Of a stretch of 64,000 bases of DNA, positions 35,082 through 47,700 are shown in pieces. Position 1 is the first letter of the stretch; each line of letters opens with the position of its first letter. Position numbers and translations under genes: made by a program. Where the stretch lies: assembly GCA_963920665.1 (NCBI GenBank), contig OY987272.1, positions 17,241,001 through 17,305,000 on the forward strand, written 5' to 3'. A model generated the notes under the pieces. It was not told the DNA's origin and did not search any database. It saw only the letters and a program-made list of their open reading frames with translations. The stretch is from Straminergon stramineum. Lineage: Eukaryota; Streptophyta; Bryopsida; Hypnales; Calliergonaceae.

Positions 35082-37809
35082 ATGCAGAATGGAATTAGAG
35101 CGGTGGACTCTCCTCGAAGAGCAGGAGGAGGAGCGTCGGCAAGTAGTAAGCCACGGAAAGCGGTGAAGGTGAAAGTTGTGGACCTGTACCAGTTCGAGGT
35201 GGAAGTGACGCGGGAGGAAGCGGCCGTGCTGAATCTTGTTAAGGAGAGGGTGCAAGAGCAAGGGCGGGTGTGGTGGGCCGCCGAAGCCAACCGAGGAGCG
35301 GGATGGTATTTGCAACCCGGCGTGTCGTCATTGAGGGAGAGCAACCTCGTGTCGCACCTTCCGCTCTCCCATTTCACGGACGCTGGATATTTGAAGAAGC
35401 TGATTCGCAAGGGCATCCCTCCTGCATTGCGAGGGAAGGTATGGCGGGCTGTATCCGGTGCTATCAAGAAGCGGTCCACTGTCCCCGATAGTTACTATCA
35501 GGATTTGATTGAGGCAGTGCAGGGCCGGGAAACGCCAGCTACCCGGCAAATTGATCATGTATGTGACTGTCCTCCTTCATCATTTTCTTTTCTCGATAGA
35601 GCTTTAGCATTGTGATCCCTGAAGCTCCGCATTCTTGCAAGCTTTAAAAAAGCTTAAAAAAGCTTCAAAATTTCGAGAAATCGGCACTTTTCTAAACTCC
35701 AGTCTGCAACTTCAGATCTGCACCAATTCTAATCTTTTTATAGCTTGTGCACTTGATTTTCACACTTTTAGCGCTCTGAAATATGTCATTTAAACGAATA
35801 TGACCATGATGGTGCTTTGCAGGATTTGGACCGCACATTTCCTGGCCATCCCGTCATTGATTCTCCGGAAGGGCAAGCATCACTGCGTCGAATTCTAAGA
35901 GGCTACTCTTTTCGGGACAGTCGTGTAGGTTATTGCCAAGTAAGCTCCCAATAAGTTACCAATTTGTTGCTGCTGTTAGATTCGACGATCAGGATATTCA
36001 GCGGTAACTTTATTACTGGTCTCGTTGTAAGCAATGAAGGGAAGGAATGCCTATAGGTGTCTGACAATTGGCTTGGTCAAGTGTAGCCTTCTTGATGTAG
36101 TTGCTAGTGACGCAATCCTAGGATGTTTGCAGGGCATGAATTTTGTGGCCGCCTCGCTTCTGTTGGTTATGAAAACGGAGGAGGAGGCCTTCTGGATGTT
36201 AGCAGTTTTGCTTGAAAACATATTGTATCGAGACAGTTATTCGGAGGATTTATATGGATCTCATGTGGAGCAACGAGTCTTCAAGGATTTATTTAAGAAA
36301 AAACTGCCAAGGTTCGATTTCTTGTCCCTTATCATCACAAAGAGTCCCTCATTAGATTGACAGAGTTCTTAATATCATATTAATTGGCATTAGATTCCTA
36401 GAGTCCACGAAAATTCAATTAATGTTAGTATCATGCAAATGGTTTTAACTTAATGTTGATGTGATGTCAGTATTATTAACATTAACATGATATTACATTG
36501 GCAACTATTATGTTAACATATACTTAGAAATTTAATTAATACTATTATATTGTCCTCAAATTAACATGATTCTACCATTAGTAATTTCGTCAATCTAATG
36601 GGGCCCTTTTGAGGTGACGATCAATAGTCGATTTTCGTATCTTTTCCCTTCGTTTTTTCTTAAAGAATTGTGATGCTTTCGGTTCATCGTTGCTATTAGT
36701 GCAGCACTGTATGATATTTCCTCTTGTACCTCCTGGTGGTGCGTTCAGGCTTGCAACGCATTTGGATAATCTTGACTTCGACGTCTCACTGGTCATAACA
36801 GAATGGTTTCTTTGTTTATTTGCAAAAAGCTTGCCACCAGAGGTCTGCACTCCATCACTGTCTTGCCAAAGGGTGTAGACGTCGCTTTTTCTTTTGTCCA
36901 ATAGAAGCAGGCGTGACTGCGTATGAGTTAAAGCGGTCACGTAGTCTCAAATCCCTCGTATGTGCTGGTTACATCAGGTCAGCAGTTGAATCGGTCTGTT
37001 GACAGTCTAATAACTCTAGATCAAATTGCGATTCTTGCAGACAACTATGCGGGTATGGGATGTCTTGTTCAACGAGGGTGCCAATATCTTATTTAGAGTT
37101 GCCTTGGCTTTATTTAAGGTATTTTTTAATGCCTGCTGTTTTCCATAAATCTACTATTTTTTATTTATGACTGATGTGCTTGTATTTGTATTTGTCTTGG
37201 TATTTCTGGAGTTTGAGTTTAACTGCAGGGATTCAGAGACTTTATTTGCTCTTGTTTTTGAACTGTATGAACGGATTGTATATGCATTCATTCGTCTTGG
37301 CGGCTTGAAAAGACCTCTACAAAACTCATTGTGATACTATGCACATTTGACCATTCCCTAATTGAGTTTTATGGTAGATCAACGAGGAACAATTGCTTCG
37401 TGCAAAGCATGTTGGTGAAGCTATCAATGTCCTACATGAAGCAACACACAATGCTTACGACCCTGAGGAAGTCTTGACGGTAATTCACTTTGTCGATAAC
37501 TATCTCTGAACCAATTTGATCCAGTCGTTTCTTAGCTATTTATTTTCTTAACCTGAAAATACAGTGAGACCTCTTGATTTCAAATGATTGACGCAAGCTA
37601 ATTCTACTGAAAGAAGCAATTAAATTATCATGCTTGGGCAGGTGGCCTTCGAAAAACTGGGAGTTGTGTCAACGCAGAACATCAGCAAGCAGCGTGAAAA
37701 AGAGCAGCCTGCTGTAATGGCTGAGCTGGAGAGGCAAGTACAGCGTAGTAGTCTTACCCATGGTGATGACAACTCAGCTTCAAACAGGATCAAAGAACAG
37801 ACGGCGTGA
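35082..37809 (+). CDS. TBC-domain Rab GTPase-activating protein
   Basis: This accelerates GTP hydrolysis by a Rab GTPase in membrane traffic; ~404 aa. Exons: 35082-35558, 35823-35939, 36133-36311, 36749-36842, 37041-37118, 37378-37479, 37642-37809, all GT-AG and in frame. The TBC domain begins at ~residue 128 with LIRKGIPPALRGKVW. The arginine finger lies in DLDRTFPGH (Arg ~163) and the glutamine finger in GYCQGMNFV (Gln ~198), so both catalytic residues are present. Later TBC motifs are EEEAFWMLAVLLENIL, ITEWFLCLFAKSLPPE and MRVWDVLFNEGANILFRVALAL. A short charged C-terminus (SISKQR-like, then EQPAVMAELERQ) is typical of small plant TBC proteins. The N-terminal ~120 residues carry VDLYQFEVE but no known domain. 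The target Rab is unknown. The start is the first ATG in frame (GAGGATGC). Confidence 0.88.
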
Positions 37810-39316
37810 ACAAGCTCGAGACAATTTTCTGGAAGATTGTGGTCAACATTCCTTGATGGCTCTTAGACCTTCGGTTTTAGAGCCAACTGTGCCCTTCGAT
37901 TGGACGGCCTTTGCGAATGTTAGTTGGCCGACAGCTGGTTATGTCATTAGCCCCGTTGCTTTGAGGATCTATTCAATGTTATCTGGATCTTGTTCGAGGG
38001 CAGGAGGTTCAGATTTTTCTCATTTAGTTCTCATTTTTTAAATTGTGAATAGATGAAGGGTCCACTGATGGACCAATTGAACCGCTAGTCTAGCCCTCTT
38101 TACTACTTGGCCATATATTTGTGGCAAAAATACCAGATGCGGGCGTTGATCTTGATTTTCTTTAAGATCAACGGTTTGCAGCTATTGCAATCACAATCTT
38201 CCAACTTGGCCGAGTTCATTTTTATGAATTTCTGAGGTCTGCGTACACTTTTGACATAATCTTTCTGCCGAATCTTATCAGTATTAAGGAGGTGGACCTG
38301 GTGGATGGATGATGCAGGTCAGTACCGTACGCTCTGGCCCTTACCTTGAGATTCATTGGGGTTTCTCAGTTCGTATGCTGGCCTATTTCGACCCTGGAGT
38401 TTTCCTGGATCAATTACGTTTGACTGACCTCCGACCTTCCTAGTACCGACTTCCTACCACCTAACCGGAAACATCCAACCGGCTGGTGAGTGGGCTCCCG
38501 CAGTTCGTGATGTCCAGGGAGATGTCGATGATAGCACCCATGTCCCGTAAAGAACTCTGAAATTTTTCCTTTGTATTCTCAATTGACGCCCAACCTTCCG
38601 TTGTGCCGTGGCCCCGTTCTTTAGAGTGAACTTGTATAACTGTGGGTTATGCTCCGTAACCTGCACCATACGCCACATTTCTTCCTATATATTTCTCAGA
38701 GTTCTTTTGAAGATAAGCAACTAGGGCACAGTTCATCATGGGAACATCTCGGACTATTGTCCCCATCGCAGGTGCTTATTCTCATGAAACACCTCGCCTT
38801 CGTTCTTACATTCTTAGGCTCTGGTGCAAATGGGTGGAGGCCTGGAGGGAGGTGAAGGGCTAGGGTTCCCTATTTCCCATCTGATAGTCTTGGCCGTAGT
38901 AATAAAACGGTACACTGCTTCAGCCGTGAGTTTGGAAAAGGTGCGATATGTCGAGTTAGTTAACTGGGAGGGTATGTAAGTAGGTCTTGAACGGCGTGAT
39001 CATAGAAAACAGGAGAAGGAAGGAGAATGAGTTGTTATGTGCCATTGTTTCATTCCCACCTTTCTCTCTTCATTTTTCTGATTGCCAAGCTTTATAACAT
39101 CACCGATCTTCACATCTCGTCTCGCGTTATTTACCCTCGTTATTGCGCATCCCTGAACTCCCTCGTTGTTGAGAAGAGAAGACTTGACATCGCCACCATC
39201 AGGGCTTCAGAGTGTAGTGTGCATAATTTCGACACACAATTATTATTATCATTATTGTCTTCTGTGTTTCTCCTTGATCCGAGTGCAGGCTTGAAACTGA
39301 AGGAGAAGTCACCACC
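37810..39316. other. Intergenic region between TBC and ALY genes
   Basis: The first ~250 bp remain open in another frame (37760-38041), but no in-frame splice links them to the TBC protein except an implausibly short 30-bp intron. It is probably 3-prime UTR. The right part (39000-39316) probably holds the ALY promoter and 5-prime UTR; the ALY ATG lies in CACCATGAC. Confidence 0.45.
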
Positions 39317-42300
39317 ATGACAGCGACCACAACCACTAACGCAGCCAACACGGCCAGTTTGGATATGTCACTGGACCAGTTGATCAAGCACAACAAGAAT
39401 ATGCGTCGAGTCAGACGACGTCAAAGAGGGCGAGGGAATAACAGGGGTCGAGGAGGATTCCCTCGTGCCACCTATGGTGGTGGTCCAATGGGAGGTCCAT
39501 TTCGCAACAGGCAGATGAAACGGGGTGGCATGTACTCGTCGTACCGGCCCAATTCTTATGGTGCAGCAGCAGCAGTTCCATCCAAGGCAAGCAAAGCCAC
39601 GGCATCATCATCATCTTCCATTTGTTGATTAAAAAACATCAGAAAACCCCTATGGGCTATGGCAGGGAGCCCTGCATGTAAAAATTCCAAGCGTGCATGT
39701 TGAATTTCGGCCTCTCTTTGTTGAAAAGGAAAAAAGCAAACCAGGTTCAGGAAAAAAGGATATTTAGGAACCCCATAACAGATGAATGAATAAGAGCCCG
39801 AAGTCATTTGCACCGATTTCTCTTCGTTGAAAATTGAAGTTGACGTTTGGAGCATCGATGGGATTTGCAAAACATCATCAGTGAGACATACAAGGAAATA
39901 AGTACCGGTTTTAGTTACCTCTTTGGTGCTGCGGATGCGTGCACCGTGAAGTAGCAACAACATTGGATAGTCATGGCCAACATACACGGGAGATCATTGT
40001 GCTTGCTATCTTGTGAATGACGCAATGTCGACAATTGGGGCTAAATCGGTTACTGCAGGGGAATTGATCTATCTATCTATATTTCATATGGTCCAGCATG
40101 TGAATCTTCTTCCTAGACTACTACGTCCTTTGAAGGGGAGGTTGCGACTCTTTTGATCTGGAATTTACTCTCTGTCTCTCTTTCTCAAATTCTGATGCTC
40201 ATCATCACCATGTGTGCTCTTGTGTTTTGACCACCTCCGTTCCATGCAGTGTTGCAATTGTAAGGTTTCAGTAAGCCTTGATGGCTCCCTGGTTGTTGAA
40301 TGTCTCCGTGTATTCTGCTGCAACAGTTCACCCGCCAGGCTTCGGAAGGTGTATGGCAGCATGATATGTTCGAAAAGGTGACCGAAATCTTACCCCCCTT
40401 TGCCGTCAGGCCTCTGGGCATCGAAACTGGGACCAAGCTTTACATTTCCAATCTCGACTACGCCGTCTCCACTGACGACATCAAGGTCAGTAGTCTCTAA
40501 GTTCGATCCCTCCTTTCTACTTTCCTTCCATTCTTGAATACCGGGGAACTCTTGACAACAGCGCCAACGAAGAGTTATTTATATCATTCTCATGCTAATG
40601 TATATATTAAACAAAATTAATATTGTGTCATGTGATACTCCTTTGTTCATATTGGGCTCAGCTTTGCGAAACGTCTCGGGATTCTTTTTCTCGTGTTAGG
40701 GATTTTATTTTCAGTTTTTTCTCATTAAGGTTCTCCAGAATGTTATGTCCGTTCCCAAGTGGCGGTTGCCAATCCTGCCAATCTATCGATTTTGGCTTTC
40801 CATGGACAGAGTCTTTTCAATTACAGAAGGTTCATGTTTCGTTTAGACATGACTTGCTTTAAGGCTGTTGCTTTTTCTGGATTGATGTTGATCTCGAAAT
40901 CCTCTATTCAGGAAACGTCTTGCGGCTTAGGATGCAGGCTAACATAATATGCTGATTTAGGGTAATCTCATGAATGCTAATACCCAAGGTAAATCAACTC
41001 CACAAATGAGCTGTGGGGTTGGTACTGAACAGGAGCTTTTCTCTGAAGTGGGTGATGTGAAGCGGTGTTCCATACATTATGATCCAAGCGGTCGCTCCAA
41101 GGTATGCGGCCAATTCCTGCAGCATCAAGTGGCATTTTTTGTTAACTCCAGAAATTGCATTGTTGTAGGGAAACTGTGCTAGTGTATTTCGAGTGACACT
41201 TATTAGGTGTAATGTCACTGTATTTTGAGTGATGCTTACTAGGCGTAATGTCACTCACAATGTGATAGGATGCAAGCTAGTGCATGAACAAGTGTAATAT
41301 TCTCAATTCTTTCTTTACACAAGACAAGTCACTACATGTCATGGCCCCCTCCAATTTAAGGGAACTAAGACTTGGACTTAAACATGTGTACCATATATAA
41401 TTGCCCTACATGGAGTGACTTATTCTTTATGTAATCTCAATGAGGCTAGTGACAAGCAATGATTTTAGAAGAGAGGTTGTAATTGCCACTTCTTTTTTAT
41501 TTGTATTTCAACTCTAAATCTCTCTTGATTTTCTTCCTTCACTATGGTTCACCAAAGATGGTAACATCCTCTTTGAGATTATGTTAGGCCACCCAAATGT
41601 GGAGCCTCATTGTGGGAAAAGCATATCCTCTTTGTTGCTTGCCCAATTCTATGTGTACTATTTCCCACAACATGGTTCCAAATGTCACTTACCATGGACA
41701 TGATTTTAATAAGAATTTACAATCTATATATGATAGACAACCATTCAAGAAGAGTTGAGTTATATGCCCTAAATAATCTTTTGTTTCAATTTTATTTTTT
41801 CCATTTAATTTCCCATAGGATATATTTTCATCACCACCATATCAACAAATAGTCATTTATATTATGTTAGGGAACTCAAATTTAGAACTTCTTTGTCAAA
41901 GAACCATGTCCTTAATTTCTTGCATAGTTGAACATGGAATATTTTCCTCAACAAGTTCCTAAATTTGAGTACCCTAATAATTCATTCATCTTCTATAGGA
42001 ATTTATTTTGCACATGTAGATACTTGTTTTGTCCACAAAAGACACTTGTCCTACTTCTAAACAATTGTCATTTGATTCTCCCACCATCTTAATATGAATT
42101 TCTCCTTTTCATTCTAACATCTTCATGTAAGCCTACACATGATTTCTTGTGAGACTGATAATCATCCAACTTATTCAAAAAGGTTGTGAAATATAGCCTA
42201 TCCATTTGATTCCCCAATTGACTTCAACTGACATCTTCTAGAGGTGCAATGGCTGCCAGGGGACCGCAGAGGTGGTGTATTCCCGCAAGATCGATGGAAT

Positions 42301-43842
42301 AGCGGCCTTGAAGCGGTACAACAACGTGCAATTGGATGGAAAAGCCATGAAGATTGAGTTCATAGGGAGCAACTTGGTGACTCCCACCATGCCCTCCACC
42401 ACCACCATGGCCGCCCAATCGGCCTCCACGCTGCAAGTCACCAATGGCGTCTCCAAGCGCTACTATGAAGGCCACGACTTGATCCGAGCTCAGGCTCGCC
42501 GGCCCTTCGGAATGGGGTATGTTACTCCCGAGGCTCTACTCCACACCCCGTTCACGTCAATCCAAATTTAGCAACTCTTGTGAGCCTGAGCAGTGCAGAA
42601 TCTGGGTGCCTGTTGCACATTTCTCTAGTTGATCGATTCTCTTATTGCTGTTGTCCTGGCTGAGAGATCGATAACTTTGATGAATTTGGCTATAAGGGTA
42701 GAAACAGACACTTGTAGTGTTGCCGATGGTTACACTCGTTAAATTTTCATATGTTAGCATAAGGGTAGAGACAGACACTTGTTAGCAAGAGAAAGAAGAT
42801 TCCTACGCTCCAAGAAACGATATTGGGATACAGTGTGCAAGAGTTGTGAAGGTTCAATGTTTTAATTGTATACTTCCTTAACCCATCACTTGAATAGATG
42901 TTGAGGTGGTCTACATCCTCTTATATCCTAATATTCAGTTTATACCCACTGTCTAAGATTTTTCGGTATAGATTTTGTGTCCCTGCCTGAGAGGATCTTA
43001 ATCTCCTTTCTAGTCATGACACAATAGAGTAAGGAAGGAAACGTTTAAATCACACGACGGCTTACCCTCTTGGAGCTTCCGAGATCAACGTCGGAGTCCT
43101 CTTTAGATAGCCTGTCGTAATTTTTCTGATCATCTGGATAATGACGCACATCAATCACGGTCGGCCTGCAAGTGGTTCTGTTGGGAGAGAATGAAATCCA
43201 GAAAAGTGATTGAATGGGCAATACACATGAAAACACTCAGCAGTAAGAGGGCTTAGTACGAGATCCAGCCAAACAATAATAGAACAACGAGAACCCGGAG
43301 ATTCTTTGCCGGAGTGATATTATTGTTATATATTCAAGTTTCTTGTCGTACGAATGACTTTGCAAGGACCAAATAATTTGATGAAGTTGCGAGCGATCGA
43401 CAAGTCGAGGCACCAGAAGCAGGAGAGGATAATCGATAGTTAAATGATAGTACATTCATTGCTACTGTCGTGCAGGATATCAATCCACCCTTGAATCTTC
43501 TTTAGGGTTTAGGACATACTGAATTTCTCGATTAGTAATTGACAGGATAGCACTGATTGCACTGAAACGAATTTGAATCACATGTGTCCAGGGTGAGCCT
43601 CTACTGAACTGAAATCTGACCTGTGCAGAAGTGGAGGTCGAGGTCGAGGCCGACGAGGATTCTTTGGAGGAAGATCATGGGGCTATCAAGGGCGGGGCAG
43701 AGGACGAGGTGGCCGTGGGCGAGGTCGAGGACGCGGGCGAGGCCAAGGCTTTATGGGCAGGCCGTCCACCATCGCCACCAAGAGTGCCGCTGACTTGGAT
43801 GCCGAGTTAGAGAACTACCATTCTGATGCCATGCAAACATAA
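39317..43842 (+). CDS. ALY (THO4-like): ALY/REF mRNA export adaptor (THO complex subunit 4-like)
   Basis: This nuclear RNA-binding adaptor links spliced mRNA to UAP56 and the export receptor in the TREX complex; ~318 aa. Exons: 39317-39574 (donor GCA|GT, less certain), 40327-40485, 41033-41101, 42260-42516, 43629-43842. The N-terminal UAP56-binding motif SLDMSLDQLIKHNK is followed by an Arg/Gly-rich stretch. The plant-specific WQHDMFE box precedes the RRM (residues ~105-190; GTKLYISNLDYAVSTDDIK, ELFSEVGDVKRC, NNVQLDGKAMKIEFIG). RGG repeats (GRGRGGRGRGRG) follow, then a second UAP56-binding motif, DLDAELENYHSDAMQ, near the stop. All family parts are present. Introns 3 (1158 bp) and 4 (1112 bp) are long. 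Intron 3 is AT-rich like the spacers and may hold an insertion. Confidence 0.9.
41182..41255. repeat. Two-copy tandem repeat (~37 bp) in ALY intron 3
   Basis: Two adjacent units share GTATTT.GAGTGA, CTTA.TAGG.GTAATGTCACT. It marks the left side of the AT-rich part of intron 3 (about 41180-42230), which has spacer-like composition. Confidence 0.7.
42692..42782. repeat. Spaced direct repeat in ALY intron 4
   Basis: ATAAGGGTAGA(A/G)ACAGACACTTGT occurs at 42692 and again at 42759, 67 bp apart, both within intron 4. Role unknown. Confidence 0.6.
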
Positions 43843-44709
43843 CTGAGTAGCTAGCACTTCTAACTACCCTTAGTCACCGATCACTTCTTTGAACTTCCAC
43901 CCTTCGTCGCTTTAGTCCCCGCCTTCAGACGTGTCCTGCGTGCAGGCCTGCAGGTTCTCTCATGTTCCTCTAGATAATCAATGATACCAACCTAGAGTTT
44001 CCTGTCTTGACGTAATACTTTAGGCACGTGCTACCCGAGTGCTGGGCCACTCTCTGAATGTAACAGAAATCAATTCAGAAATCAACTCTCTTGAGAGCAA
44101 CGATTATAAGAGGCAAGAAACGTCAGATTAAATTTCTCAGACAAAAGTCATGAAACTTCAGATTTGCATGAAATTATCACTCCAGATGATTTTGCGGCCT
44201 ACAGAAGATCCTTCTCTGATCTCCAAGTCATTTCATACACCATAGGAAAAAGAAGCTCTTGAGCTGAGTTACGAGAGATACATCAGTACATGCGGAAATG
44301 GCAGCAAAAAAAGTTGATATCCAGGTGAACCCACTCATAAGTACGGTAGATTATCAAACTGACAAGTTTGGTACTTCTGACAATTTGATGGTACAGAAGA
44401 AAAACGTAACTCAATCTCGTTCCGATGCTAGTCATCCATCCCGAGATTAACAATGCCTCAGCCAAATCTAGCTGCACTAGATGCAACAATTAATGGCCAG
44501 GTCGTGAAGTATTTTTTCGTGGAATGGTATGCCCAGTGAAATGTCCGGACATGCAGCTGCAAGTTGCGTAAAAATAGCGTAAAATATAAAAAAACAAGTT
44601 CGCACTCGATCTTTCCAGCCAGGATCCTTTCATCCTCAGGTATATTTACATGATGCACGATTGAATTTGTGACCATGAACGACTGCAGATTTTAATGCAC
44701 CTGTTCCGA
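43843..44709. other. Convergent intergenic region (ALY and LRR-WD40 3-prime flanks)
   Basis: The stop codons of the two converging genes are ~870 bp apart. The sequence is moderate in GC and probably holds both 3-prime UTRs. No extra ORF is convincing. Confidence 0.5.
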
Positions 44710-47700
44710 TCAAGCTCCCATGCCAGCGAGGGGCATATATTGTGGTTGAAATTCATGGACCTCCCCTTGATGATCGCCTCCAAGCAAGTTCACCTACAGG
44801 TAACGAAAAAACTCCATGAAGGTGAGTGCCCTGATCAATCATGACAAATCTAATCAGGCCAGCTACTATCAGGACCAAAAAAGAAAGTTATATGACGTAT
44901 ACATCACATTCACAAGACACATTCAAATTACCATCCCACCAAAAAAATTACAGTCACAACACATTCAAGTTAACATCTCACAAGAAAAATAACACATACA
45001 CGAGGCGTCGGTAAAACAATACCTTGATAATTTCCGATCTTGAATGTGGATTATTATAAGCCACGAGCATACAGAAGTGAAAGTCCTGCATCGATTTATC
45101 AAAACAAAAGTTAAAGTTTCAATAGCCATGGATGATGTCTACAAATAAATAAACATCTGTCATCTAACTGCTACCCAAGAAAAAGTTCAACGAAAAGAAA
45201 ACAATCCTGTCCCAAATTGCTCTCAGAGTAAATTTGGTGAATCGAACAACTTTATTAGTACATGCGACACATTGAAGCTGTCCACCAGAGGCTTTTACCA
45301 TAGACACTCTGAAAATGATAGATTCGTATGAAAATGAGAAAATCAGGACTGCAAGACATGCCGATTGCTGAAGGCAAAGCTGAGGAGAAGAACGTAGTGA
45401 ACAGTGACAGGAGGAAAGAACAAGCAAATAACTCACCTTAAATGGATCACCTCGCAGCGACTGTACATACAAGGAATTTCTCAAGCCTCGGCCCTGCAAC
45501 AAGAATCATAAAAATTGATTCACACCTGAAGATTTCGCCAATATACTCAAACCCTAGATCAAAATCTGATGAAAGTCGAGGGTAATATTGAGTAATCTAC
45601 AGAGAAAATATCGCATCCATGGATACCAAGAGTGCTATATAATGACGATATGTCCAAATCATGACCAATTCATAGATCCAAAATTAGTACCAGTCAGTGT
45701 AATTACCCATTCTTTAGTATGCATGCCATTCTGTCATTCAAACTAGTCTATTAATTCTGAAATTATTAAGATAACATCATGTGCACTGAAGTTCAACTGA
45801 AGAATTACCTCCACTGCAATATCCCGAAGCCGCCTGCCAGTTTGAGCACAACAAACACGGACCACATTCTCTTCGCAGCTGCCACTTATTATGTAATCAC
45901 GCCCGTTTAGGTAATAAGAGCGGGTGTAGTTTCCACTGCTGCTCTTTGGAGTTATGTCAAATTTCAAGTGAAGTCTCCCGTCCACTGCTAGATGTTGCCT
46001 TACCTGAGATGTACATCAAGTTATTACGGAACAATATGAGTCTGGACCAACCTGCACGAAAGAACCATTCTAAAACAGACTACCTAGCCATTCACTGAAA
46101 GAGTTACTAGAAATTGCAGACAGATCATCACGTGAATTGGTGAGGTTCGCAACGCTCTGAGGAAGGATTGGCCATTGATCAAAATTAAGCAGTTAGAATT
46201 TACAAAACAATCCTGTCCTTCCAGGAAGTATCTGTAAAGAAAAATAGATAAAAGAAGCTGGTAGTAACGACTATTTATCTCAAATTCAGTACAAGCAGCT
46301 CGAGCATTCATGACCTGTAAGAAGTTGGAATGATCGCTAACCTCGTTATCAACAGCTGACGACAGGAGATAATGATCGTCCCTTGAAAAGCAAACCATAA
46401 CGTTGCCTCGGTTGCTCTTAACAGTGTAGAGTGGCTGCGTAACTTTCTGTCTCAAATCCCACATCTTGATCTCCTTGTCGAAGGAAGAAGTGGCGAATAT
46501 CTGGGGCGAGTGATTTGCAAATTTCACCACGTTAATGTGTTCTTTGTGAAGATCCCGAAAAATCTGCAATTGCGTGCCTGTGCGAAGGTCATAAAGACCG
46601 ACATGATTGGAGTATCCACTTGCCACAAAATAATCATCTGTTGAATTTATGTGGACGGACGTCAGCTGCTCAAAATAATCGTAAGTGTAGATCGTAGGAC
46701 TCCTTCCGTTGCGGCTCCCGATGCTCCCAGCTCCAGGTTGCCGACCCCAATTTCTATGATTACCCTGGGGTTGATATCCACTGGAAACACTTGAAGCAGT
46801 ATTGCGTCTATTGGCCGATATCATGGAGGCTCGCATATGGTTCACGTCATAGAGTTGGAGACATCCATTGTCAGATCCAGCAATCAGCTGCACAAGATGA
46901 GGAGTGAATTTATCGTCAGTCAGCAAAATTAGCCGAATAGAGGTTTCAGATATCTAAGAGAATAGAGGAGAAAACAGTGAGGAGCACACGATTGAGTTAG
47001 GGTACAGTACCTTGTTGGGGTCTTTATTCAACCAACAGAGTCCTAGGATACTGTGTGGAGCACCAATTGATTGCACATATCCCACGACCTCGTCACTCTC
47101 ATGATTGATAACGATCACCTCTCCCTGCAGTGTTCCAAACACCATGTAGCTGGGTTCTGTAGGGTGATACTCAAACTGGCGTGGTCGACATCGCTTCCCA
47201 CCGTCCCAACTTGGTTTCTTGAAACGGCAGATGCTCTTAGATGTCGGCCATGCGTTTGTTCCCATTTTGGCAGCAGACAGAGAACGAGTGTAGGCCGCAG
47301 GACTCCTCTCCATATCTATGTATCCCACCCTACTACCACTAGGAACTCTAACACCCAAACCGCCTGTTTCCCGTCGCCGAAGAACCTGCACATTAAGAAA
47401 AGAAAACAGTATTATGAAACTCAACCAGTATGAATCCATCTCCATCAAGATTCCTTCACTTCTGGTTCTCGGTAGCAGGGATTTAAGTAGTACCTGAAGC
47501 ACACTCTCCTTCATCTTCCGCTTATTTGCCATTGGCTCGAACCGCTCCTCATACACACAACGAGCTTTTCCTCTTTCGTTCTCCAGTATGGCGATATTAT
47601 CTAGTACTTGAAGGGCTGGCAGCATTGAAATCATAAACTCACGGTAGCCCTTTTCGTAGCATATAGGAGATGCATGACGAGCACCAGGCCCCTGAGCCCA

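Noticed and set aside
37760..38041. Open frame after the TBC stop codon, considered as a further TBC exon
   Set aside because: It would need a ~30-bp intron, too short for plant splicing, and the sequence is not typical of TBC C-termini.
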